5,127 bases of DNA from Lachnospiraceae bacterium UBA4292. GTDB lineage: Bacteria > Bacillota > Clostridia > Lachnospirales > Lachnospiraceae. The stretch spans positions 1 to 5,127 of the forward strand of contig DGVE01000096.1 in NCBI GenBank assembly GCA_002395865.1, written 5' to 3'. Positions 1-4,804 of the stretch are shown one piece after another. A program made the translations under genes and the position numbers. The notes under the pieces are model-generated. The model was given only the letters and a program-made list of their open reading frames with translations, was not told where the DNA came from and did no database searches. Each line of letters opens with the position of its first letter. Positions within the stretch are counted from its first letter, which is position 1.

Positions 1-41
1 CAGTTTGCGCAGTCCACATCGATCTTGTAGGTCTTTTTCAT
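1..41 (-). CDS. Heavy-metal-translocating P-type ATPase, N-terminal fragment (runs off left edge)
   Basis: Only 13 complete codons are in the window, reading MKKTYKIDVDCAN, followed by TG, which would be the start of a Cys codon if the usual CxxC metal motif follows. This opening, a short beta strand running into D-C-A-N-(C), is what I know from the N-terminal metal-binding domain of CadA/ZntA-like P1B ATPases in Clostridia, which export Zn, Cd or Pb across the membrane at the cost of ATP. The start is well supported: AAGGAG lies nine bases upstream and overlaps the end of the ArsR-type gene, so the two are translationally coupled. A metal-sensor gene immediately upstream fits the efflux-pump assignment. 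With so few residues the alternatives are a free-standing metallochaperone or a copper-type ATPase. The family call is therefore partly from context; the existence of the gene is nearly certain. Confidence 0.72.
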   Translation of the reverse strand, partial: MKKTYKIDVDCAN

Positions 42-47
42 AACTGT

Positions 48-353
48 TTACTCCTTAATATGTTCTATTCCTATTCCTATGATCCTCTCGATATGTTCGT
101 CATCGAGTGAATAGTAAGTGTTTTTTCCGTCGCGTCTGAACTTCACCAGCTTGGCGTCCTTCAGTATTCTGAGCTGATGGCTGATGGATGACTGCGACAT
201 ATTAAGCGACTGCGAGATATCCTGTACACAGAGCTCTCCCCCCATAAGGCTGCAAAGTATCTTCAGCCTTCCCGAGTCTCCGAATACCTTAAATACATCG
301 GCCAGATCCGACAGCAATATATCATCCGGGACGATACAGCTTATATTCTCCAA
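48..353 (-). CDS. ArsR/SmtB-family metal-responsive transcriptional repressor, TTG start
   Basis: This is a small winged-helix dimeric repressor that leaves its operator when metal binds. From the TTG at 351-353 it has 101 residues, the usual size. The helix-turn-helix runs from about residue 44 to 70 (ELCVQDISQSLNMSQSSISH...), followed by the wing (FRRDGKNTYYSL). The C-terminal helix carries Asp85, His87, His98 and Glu101, which align one-for-one with the alpha-5 zinc ligands of SmtB (D104, H106, H117, E120). Cys42 and Asp45 in ELCVQD match SmtB C61 and D64, and Cys6 is a possible N-terminal thiol. The frame is open to an ATG at 396-398 (116 residues), but that codon sits at the predicted transcription start and inside the operator-like repeat. 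The TTG has AAAGGAG eight bases upstream. Zn, possibly Cd or Pb, is the inferred signal. It is the first gene of an operon with the downstream P-type ATPase. Confidence 0.93.
   Translation of the reverse strand: MENISCIVPDDILLSDLADVFKVFGDSGRLKILCSLMGGELCVQDISQSLNMSQSSISHQLRILKDAKLVKFRRDGKNTYYSLDDEHIERIIGIGIEHIKE
51..56 (-). promoter_or_regulatory. Ribosome binding site of the P-type ATPase, next to the sensor's stop codon
   Basis: AAGGAG on the minus strand forms the last codons (Lys-Glu) of the ArsR-type gene and is followed directly by its TAA stop at 48-50. Nine bases separate it from the ATG at 39-41. Ribosomes finishing the sensor would be placed on the next start, which implies one transcript and coupled translation. 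Confidence 0.85.
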
Positions 354-361
354 AATACCTT

Positions 362-368
362 CTCCTTT
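362..368 (-). promoter_or_regulatory. Ribosome binding site that decides the TTG start of the ArsR-type gene
   Basis: AAAGGAG on the minus strand lies eight bases upstream of the TTG at 351-353, an ideal spacing. No comparable Shine-Dalgarno sits at the right distance before the ATG at 396-398. This favours the 101-residue product over the 116-residue reading. Confidence 0.8.
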
Positions 369-373
369 CTGTG

Positions 374-399
374 AAGATATGCACATCTGTTCATACATT
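374..399 (-). promoter_or_regulatory. Probable 12-2-12 operator for the ArsR/SmtB-type repressor
   Basis: On the minus strand AATGTATGAACA, GA, TGTGCATATCTT form an imperfect inverted repeat with nine of twelve pairs matching; two further pairs match outside it. The 12-2-12 layout with a TATGAACA-type half-site is what is known for SmtB, CadC and CzrA operators. It begins directly downstream of the -10 element and covers the predicted transcription start, so bound repressor would block initiation. Autoregulation by the adjacent sensor is inferred. Confidence 0.72.
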
Positions 400-428
400 C
401 ATATATCACTATTTTACTTCCCTGTCAA
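400..428 (-). promoter_or_regulatory. Sigma-A promoter of the metal sensor/ATPase operon
   Basis: A perfect -35 TTGACA (423-428) is followed by 17 bases and a -10 TATATG (400-405). The TG at 407-408, one base before the -10, makes it an extended -10, which compensates for the weaker hexamer. The predicted start of transcription is near 393, leaving a leader of about 40 bases before the TTG start codon. Confidence 0.8.
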
Positions 429-430
429 TA

Positions 431-466
431 GAAAAAATAAAAAAGCGGAAGATAATCCTCCGCTTT
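431..466 (-). terminator. Intrinsic terminator behind the split lipoprotein gene
   Basis: On the minus strand AAAGCGGA (459-466) pairs perfectly with TCCGCTTT (442-449) around a nine-base loop and runs into a T-rich tract at 431-441 (TTTATTTTTT). It starts only a few bases after the TAA at 471-473 and ends immediately before the -35 box of the next operon, insulating the metal-sensor promoter from upstream transcription. Confidence 0.88.
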
Positions 467-470
467 AGTA

Positions 471-1094
471 TTATTTGGCCATAAGCTCATCGGGCAGTGA
501 TGCCAAATAGTAATACGAAGACCCCGAGCTGATGATGTATCTTATCACATTCTGTTCCTTCCATCCGGAGGGGATGTCCCGCGTGAAGGTTATCCTTCCC
601 ATCGCGGCATTGTCGTCTGATAATTCATCCCTCGCGAAATCGTAAATGCCTGTCGGAAGGTTCTCGCTGCCAAAGCCCGCCGCCGTGGTCCACTCGTCAT
701 CGAGGAGTGTGTAGTGAACGCCCGCGCTTATATTGCCGTCAAAGGATCCCTTGGCGTATATTTCCGTGATCTGCTCTCCTCTCGCATCGATACCGTATAC
801 ATCGATATCCGCGCTTATAATACCGGTGCCGAAATCATTGACAGTCATAGTGTAAAAGGCGATATAATCCCTCGAAGCGTCTATCGCATACCATGTTCCG
901 GTCATGTCGCATATGAGCTCAGGTATGTCGTTCCACATATCGAGAGTCAGCACGCCGTCGTCCAGGGTGTATCTTCCATAACCGCCGACACTTACCACCG
1001 CATGCTTAAAATTAACGCTGTAATTGAAATATGCGGTCTGAACATGCCCGAAATCTGCAATACGGGTGTTTGTGATGACGAGATCACTCACCAT
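471..1094 (-). CDS. Severed C-terminal part of the repeat lipoprotein (207 codons)
   Basis: I recognise no family. The frame lies in the same phase as the lipoprotein gene upstream, separated from it only by TAG and GAC, and has no signal peptide or lipobox although its probable parent is exported. The first 70 residues (ITNTRIADFGHVQTAYFNYSVNF..., GRYTLDDG) resemble the strand part of the repeats in the upstream gene. The remainder, starting around TGTWYAIDA, is beta-rich with several aromatic and Gly/Asp turns and ends in DELMAK. The candidate start ATG (1092-1094) has only a poor AGGA two bases away; a GTG one codon later is slightly better spaced. Independent translation by coupling to the TAG is possible but would leave a cytosolic fragment. 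I regard it as the remnant of one gene, most likely a pseudogene half; it could also be expressed by amber readthrough, for which there is no direct evidence. Confidence 0.6.
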   Translation of the reverse strand: MVSDLVITNTRIADFGHVQTAYFNYSVNFKHAVVSVGGYGRYTLDDGVLTLDMWNDIPELICDMTGTWYAIDASRDYIAFYTMTVNDFGTGIISADIDVYGIDARGEQITEIYAKGSFDGNISAGVHYTLLDDEWTTAAGFGSENLPTGIYDFARDELSDDNAAMGRITFTRDIPSGWKEQNVIRYIISSGSSYYYLASLPDELMAK

Positions 1095-1097
1095 GTC

Positions 1098-1100
1098 CTA
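1098..1100 (-). other. In-frame TAG that splits the lipoprotein reading frame
   Basis: Codons run ATC AGT TAG GAC ATG GTG AGT without any change of frame, and the frame then stays open for 208 more sense codons (GAC plus the 207-codon frame). TAG also ends ridA in this window, so it appears to be an ordinary stop here. A point mutation from CAG, AAG, GAG, TGG, TCG, TTG or a tyrosine codon would explain it. Confidence 0.75.
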
Positions 1101-2117
1101 ACTGATGTCATATCTCACATCGTCGTAGGTGAACTTACCTCCCGAGACGATGGAGTTCAGTATATCCCGTTCACTGACCTTCCAGTCCTCGGAGAGCATG
1201 CCTGTCTCGTAATCGCTTGAATATTCCGACGCATAGAGGTACCAGCCGGAGCTGAAGCGGAACTCCAGAAGCGCATTGCCTGCGACATACATATAGCTGC
1301 CCTCGCCTCTGAAGGATACCCATATCTTTTCGATGGAATTCTCCGTGTCGAGCCGGCGATCCGTGACATCGTATGTCACGCGGACCAGATCACCGAGCCA
1401 CCATACATCGTCATCGTCGTCCCGGTAGAGCTTCAGCGATTTGACCGCGTCGGAGATGATATCATCGCTAACGCCCTTCTGGACTTTCACATCTGTGAGC
1501 GACAGATTGCTGGCCAGCTTGTACCAGTTTTTGTTGTCGTCCAGCAGATACTCTGTCTCCGCGAGAAGGATCTCGTGTACATTGTCCGCGTTCAGAACGA
1601 ACTGCGCCTTGATGCGGGTGTAGCCGACCATCGGATCGCTGTCATAGGATAGAACCTGCGAATCGAGAAGTCTCTTCTTCTCGAAGGTATGGTTCGAATA
1701 CTGCGAAAGGAAGTTCTCACCCTCCAGATCCCTGATGAGCCTGTCTATATCCACTGCATTGTACGAGAATAACTCCCATGTCTCCTCATTTAAGGCTTCT
1801 ACAGTATCCAGCTTCCATCCGAAGGCCAGGGAATAATTATAATTAACTTTATAGCTTCTCTTGTATTCTATATCGCCGAGCCGGTAATCTATGTCGATGA
1901 CCCGGGACCCCGATGAGGCGCTCCCGGACGGATCCTCGCTCGCATTCACAAGCGAAAACGGCGCACTATCCTTTGTCTTCAGCCATGCGCAGAGATCGTT
2001 GATGACCTCCTGCGTGTCTTTGTCCTCCAGCCCCGAGCTGCTGCATGAACACAAAGACACAGCTGATATTAAGATTATTAAGCTCAGCATGAAAGATCTT
2101 ATCATCTTCATGTTCAT
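1098..2117 (-). CDS. Exported lipoprotein of unknown function with imperfect repeats, cut short by TAG
   Basis: The N-terminus is a type II signal: Met-Lys-Met-Ile-Arg, a hydrophobic stretch from residue 8 to 22 and a lipobox L-C-S-C with Cys25 as the lipidated residue, followed by a Ser-rich linker. The mature protein should sit on the outer face of the membrane. Three imperfect units (about residues 72-130, 166-225 and 262-324) share a pattern: a beta strand, an alternating strand ending in W-K-L, W-Y-K-L or W-Y-L, and a helix such as VDIDRLIRDL, VSDDIISDAV or VSERDILNSIV. A fourth unit begins and is broken by the stop. An acidic run (RDDDDD) lies at 232-237. AAAGGGG is three bases before the first ATG and nine before Met3, so Met3 may be the true start. 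It lies 54 bases behind ridA, with no clear terminator or promoter between, so co-transcription is plausible. No functional assignment is possible from sequence alone. Confidence 0.85.
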   Translation of the reverse strand: MNMKMIRSFMLSLIILISAVSLCSCSSSGLEDKDTQEVINDLCAWLKTKDSAPFSLVNASEDPSGSASSGSRVIDIDYRLGDIEYKRSYKVNYNYSLAFGWKLDTVEALNEETWELFSYNAVDIDRLIRDLEGENFLSQYSNHTFEKKRLLDSQVLSYDSDPMVGYTRIKAQFVLNADNVHEILLAETEYLLDDNKNWYKLASNLSLTDVKVQKGVSDDIISDAVKSLKLYRDDDDDVWWLGDLVRVTYDVTDRRLDTENSIEKIWVSFRGEGSYMYVAGNALLEFRFSSGWYLYASEYSSDYETGMLSEDWKVSERDILNSIVSGGKFTYDDVRYDIS

Positions 2118-2171
2118 GTTCCCCTTTAAGTATCGTCAGAACTCAGTTATACAGCGGTGTGACGCCGGAGC

Positions 2172-2552
2172 CTACAGCGCAGCTACTGCCTCGACCTCGC
2201 ACAGCACGTTCTTGGGCAGAGTCTTAACGGCAACGCAGCTTCTTGCCGGCTTGCCCGTAAAATACTGCGCATATACTTCGTTAAATGCCGCAAAATCATT
2301 CATGTCCGCGAGGAAGCACACAGTCTTCACCACATTTTCAGGGCCTGCTCCCGCAGCCTTAAGTATCTCGCATACATTTTTGCAGGACTGATGCGCCTGT
2401 TCCTTTATACCGCCCTCCACTATGCTTCCGGTTGCGGGATCGATGGGTATCTGACCCGATGTAAACAAAAGATCCGCATCCTTCGGAACTATAAATCCCT
2501 GTGAGTAGGGGCCGATAGCCGCAGGTGCCTTATCTGTCTGGATAGATTTCAT
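2172..2552 (-). CDS. ridA: RidA family reactive enamine/imine deaminase
   Basis: RidA (YjgF/YER057c/UK114) proteins are cytosolic trimers that hydrolyse reactive 2-aminoacrylate and other enamines/imines released by PLP enzymes such as threonine and serine dehydratases, giving keto acids and ammonia and protecting other PLP enzymes. At 126 residues the product has the standard length. Landmarks are APAAIGPYSQG at 10-19, the TSGQIP strand at 31-36, NDFAAFNEVYAQYF at 85-98 and PARSCVAVKTLPKNV near the C-terminus. Active-site positions of the E. coli enzyme are present: Tyr16, Asn91, Arg104 (the carboxylate-binding arginine that marks the deaminase-active RidA subgroup), Cys106 and Glu119. The start is supported by AAGG eight bases upstream. 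It is transcribed from the strong promoter at 2667-2695 through an unusually structured leader. The stop is TAG. No biosynthetic or dehydratase gene is adjacent, so the specific partner is unknown. Confidence 0.96.
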   Translation of the reverse strand: MKSIQTDKAPAAIGPYSQGFIVPKDADLLFTSGQIPIDPATGSIVEGGIKEQAHQSCKNVCEILKAAGAGPENVVKTVCFLADMNDFAAFNEVYAQYFTGKPARSCVAVKTLPKNVLCEVEAVAAL

Positions 2553-2560
2553 ATTATGTA

Positions 2561-2611
2561 CCTTGTCGCAGGCATGGTGCGCATCGGTGTCGTGCCTGCC
2601 GCGGCACCGAC
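2561..2611 (-). promoter_or_regulatory. Structured ridA leader with mutually exclusive hairpins next to the RBS
   Basis: Transcript sequence from 2611 to 2589 can form GTC(G)GTGCC / GGCACGAC, eight pairs with one bulged base around a six-base loop. The segment GCAGGCA (2593-2599), which forms part of that hairpin's loop and its right arm, can instead pair perfectly with TGCCTGC (2568-2574). That places a helix three bases from the AAGG ribosome binding site (2561-2564). The two folds cannot coexist, which is the geometry of a translational switch. No known riboswitch class was recognised, so regulation is inference only. Confidence 0.4.
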
Positions 2612-2617
2612 GAAATC

Positions 2618-2644
2618 ATCTTTTCTCCGTCTTTTAAGCCGGAG
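2618..2644 (-). other. Upstream hairpin in the ridA leader
   Basis: TCTCCG and CGGAGA pair perfectly (6 bp) around a ten-base loop rich in A, in the 5' part of the ridA leader soon after the predicted transcription start. On the minus strand it is followed by AAAAGATG, with no T-run, so it is not a terminator in the direction of the gene. On the plus strand it is followed by TTTTT, but no plus-strand gene ends here. Its role is unknown; it may simply stabilise the RNA. Confidence 0.4.
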
Positions 2645-2666
2645 ATTTTTAGTCTTCAACAAATAA

Positions 2667-2695
2667 ATTATAAATTATCCCATACCCCGTGTCAA
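2667..2695 (-). promoter_or_regulatory. Strong consensus sigma-A promoter of ridA
   Basis: TTGACA (2690-2695), exactly 17 bases, then TATAAT (2667-2672): both hexamers match the consensus fully. A/T-rich sequence lies upstream of the -35. Predicted start of transcription is near 2660, giving a leader of about 108 bases before the ridA ATG. Nothing resembling an operator dyad was seen around it. Confidence 0.92.
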
Positions 2696-2766
2696 TCCGA
2701 TTCTGTAAAACTTTTGTAACAATTTATCCGTTTGTGACGGCTCATTTTTTATTGTTTATCAACAAC

Positions 2767-2800
2767 AAAAAAGAGGCCTCCGTCATAGTGGAAGCCCCTC
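2767..2800 (-). terminator. Intrinsic terminator of the sigma factor/membrane protein unit
   Basis: On the minus strand GAGGGGCTTCC (2790-2800) pairs with GGAGGCCTC (2773-2781) as a nine-pair stem with a two-base bulge and one G-U pair, an eight-base loop, and six Ts (2767-2772). It begins 12 bases after the TAA of the membrane protein gene and separates that unit from the ridA promoter. Confidence 0.88.
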
Positions 2801-2812
2801 ATAAAATGTTAT

Positions 2813-4804
2813 TTATTTAGCGTAGAATATCTCGGGATAGCTGTAGGATTCGCCTTCTCTGTATTCGCTACAGAAGCCAAACCAAAGCACGTATTCGGTG
2901 CGATCGGTGCCTTCTTCGTCCCCCTCAACAATAGGCATTATTACAAGCCTGTCGTTCTTTTCGTCGTAGGCGACCGAATTCCTGTACAGATCTCCGTTGA
3001 CCCTCTGGTAATACACCCTTATCGGCCCTTTAGCATGCATCTTGTCCATATTTACGGCCACCATTATGCGCTCCGTTTCAGTCAGCCATGCAAAATCTGT
3101 GTAGAGTGCTTTTTCAAATACCTCCGGAGAGGAATATACCGTGACGGTCAGATCGCTGTTGAACCGGTTACCCGCCTTTTCCTTTGTCAGTGTGATGGAA
3201 TCTATCACGACCTCTGCACCTTCAGCGATGCTTCCTTCCTTCACTATATCGGTATACACGAAACAATCAGCCATCTTTTCGATACCGTTTGCAGTCAGAA
3301 CCATCTCGTTATTGTATTCCTTATCGCGCTCAAAATAGATAAATCCACCGTTGCCGTCGCTGTCCGTCAACAGGATGAAATTCTTTCTGTCACTGCCCTG
3401 CGCATGATATACCTTATCCTTGGACAATGTAGTCTTTTCGGAACAGATGTCCGGCTTTGCAAAAACGACCACATCGGTCTTCGGCACGAAAACCTTATAG
3501 AATTCGTTGTAATAAACACCGTCCACAGGCTCTTCATCGCCCTTGAGCCAGTATTCAAATGCGCCGTACGATTCCGGAAGCATGTGTTCCTCATAGATGT
3601 CCTTGGAGGCATAATATATTTCATCAAATCTTTCAAGGAATCTGTTGATCTGTGGATGATCTTTCGCGAGTTCTGATTTGTCTCCGAGAAGTTCTTGCAC
3701 GGAGGGCTGCCTCAGTATAGCCATCAGCATCAGCGCATTCTCCGGCATATACACCATCTCATTTATATGCAAAGCCTCCTCCTCAAGAACATCGATAAAA
3801 TCACTTCTCTTCGTCAACTCACTGAAGACATCCAGAACGGTGTAATCCCTCAGCTGCTCGGCCTTGAAAGGATCCTCCCTGCAGAATACATCCAGCTTAT
3901 AATAAGGCGACCCCATGAAATTATAGTATAGTTGTTTCGTCGCGATGGATGACAGGTCTGACTTGTTCTTCCACTCTTCGGGAATCTCGATGTCTGTTTT
4001 CCCCGAAAGGAACTGATCCTTCAGATCGTCATCGCAATTCACATATATACTTATCAGAGTATAGAAATAATTACAATGTCCGCATTCTTCCTGTCCCAGG
4101 AAATGATACTTATCGCCATCCTTCGTGATCTTATAATTGTAGTATTTGTTGTGACTCGGCGCATAGTAAAGGTAGCTCTTATCCGCATCAAGCGGAGGAT
4201 TACCCGGAGTGTATGTGTCATCTCCGTCCACAAAAGCTATTATCAGCTTCACCTTATCCTTCCAGTAGCCTTCACCAATTGCGATCTGTGATGCATTCTC
4301 TCCCTTGACCCATCCCTCGTCGGTATATTTCCAAAGAGTGATCGGTTCGGATTCGTTCCCGGGATCACAGGCTATGCATATAACGTGGCGTCCTTCACCG
4401 GGCACATCAAATTTGCTGCTCTGTATAATGCAATTCTGATTGTACAGAGGTCCTGCGAGCCTTTCCCTTATCGCACCGGCTATGGACTGCACGGCAGGCG
4501 ACGTTTTCCAGTAATCCTCTCCGATCATTTTTTGTGCAGTGGTCTCTATGGAATGATCGCTGCTCTCCTCCGTCTCGTGCTCCGAAACCGTCACATCCGG
4601 CCCGGAAGGATCGGCGGTATTATTCTGCTTCGAAAACATCAGACTCGTCGCCAGTATAACCAGTACAAGCGCAGCAAATCCTATTAGATAAAACAGCACA
4701 TCACTTTTTTGTTTTCTCTGCGGCCTCATGCTCTTTGCTATGAGACTGTCGTCGATCATGTCGACAGCTTTTAAAAATGTATTGCGATTCATGTTATTCA
4801 CCAT
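2813..4804 (-). CDS. Single-pass membrane protein with large extracellular region, probable sigma-factor partner (anti-sigma-like)
   Basis: The 663-residue product has a short basic cytosolic tail (residues 1-35, including NTFLKAVDMIDDSLIAKSM), one transmembrane helix at about 36-57 and roughly 600 residues predicted outside. The stretch after the membrane (60-90) is Ser/Thr/Glu-rich, a likely linker. The outer part holds ten cysteines, among them an I-C-I-A-C pair (143, 146) and C-G-H-C (241-244), and a short repeated motif GEDYWK/GEGYWK at 95-100 and 177-182. I recognise no enzyme domain. The gene overlaps the sigma-factor gene by 11 bases, and a tail with an I/VDD-x-L-I-like segment before a single helix is familiar from membrane partners of clostridial ECF sigma factors, so an anti-sigma or signal-sensing role is inferred. 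AGGGA five bases upstream supports the first ATG; Met5 is an alternative start. A terminator follows the stop. Confidence 0.85.
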   Translation of the reverse strand: MVNNMNRNTFLKAVDMIDDSLIAKSMRPQRKQKSDVLFYLIGFAALVLVILATSLMFSKQNNTADPSGPDVTVSEHETEESSDHSIETTAQKMIGEDYWKTSPAVQSIAGAIRERLAGPLYNQNCIIQSSKFDVPGEGRHVICIACDPGNESEPITLWKYTDEGWVKGENASQIAIGEGYWKDKVKLIIAFVDGDDTYTPGNPPLDADKSYLYYAPSHNKYYNYKITKDGDKYHFLGQEECGHCNYFYTLISIYVNCDDDLKDQFLSGKTDIEIPEEWKNKSDLSSIATKQLYYNFMGSPYYKLDVFCREDPFKAEQLRDYTVLDVFSELTKRSDFIDVLEEEALHINEMVYMPENALMLMAILRQPSVQELLGDKSELAKDHPQINRFLERFDEIYYASKDIYEEHMLPESYGAFEYWLKGDEEPVDGVYYNEFYKVFVPKTDVVVFAKPDICSEKTTLSKDKVYHAQGSDRKNFILLTDSDGNGGFIYFERDKEYNNEMVLTANGIEKMADCFVYTDIVKEGSIAEGAEVVIDSITLTKEKAGNRFNSDLTVTVYSSPEVFEKALYTDFAWLTETERIMVAVNMDKMHAKGPIRVYYQRVNGDLYRNSVAYDEKNDRLVIMPIVEGDEEGTDRTEYVLWFGFCSEYREGESYSYPEIFYAK

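Noticed and set aside
1098..1100. TAG as a recoded sense codon (genome-wide amber recoding)
   Set aside because: ridA in the same window ends with TAG exactly at the expected family length, so TAG behaves as a normal stop here; a single nonsense change is simpler.
714..1220. A 168-codon plus-strand open frame
   Set aside because: It is antisense to the lipoprotein gene pair, has no ribosome binding site worth naming, and its translation has no recognisable domain. The minus-strand frames have the signal peptide and repeats.
2118..2171. Possible promoter or terminator between ridA and the lipoprotein gene
   Set aside because: A TATAAC stands at about the right place, but the matching -35 has only three of six consensus bases. 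Short GC-rich pairings near the ridA stop lack a T-run. Neither is strong enough to list.
1891..2391. A 166-codon plus-strand open frame across the ridA/lipoprotein junction
   Set aside because: It is antisense to well-supported genes, covering the ridA end and the lipoprotein signal peptide, with no family resemblance.
2725..2752. Plus-strand hairpin CCGT...ACGG followed by a T-run as a terminator
   Set aside because: The stem has only four base pairs and no plus-strand gene precedes it.
3035..3676. A 213-codon plus-strand open frame
   Set aside because: It lies fully opposite the 663-codon membrane protein gene and reads as the usual mirror of that coding sequence, with no upstream start signals and a Cys/His/Phe-rich composition atypical of a real protein.
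4746..4767. Inverted repeat CTGTCG...CGACAG
   Set aside because: It is a six-base perfect dyad inside codons for the conserved-looking cytosolic tail (VDMIDDSL). No promoter or T-tract is nearby, so chance is the simpler explanation.
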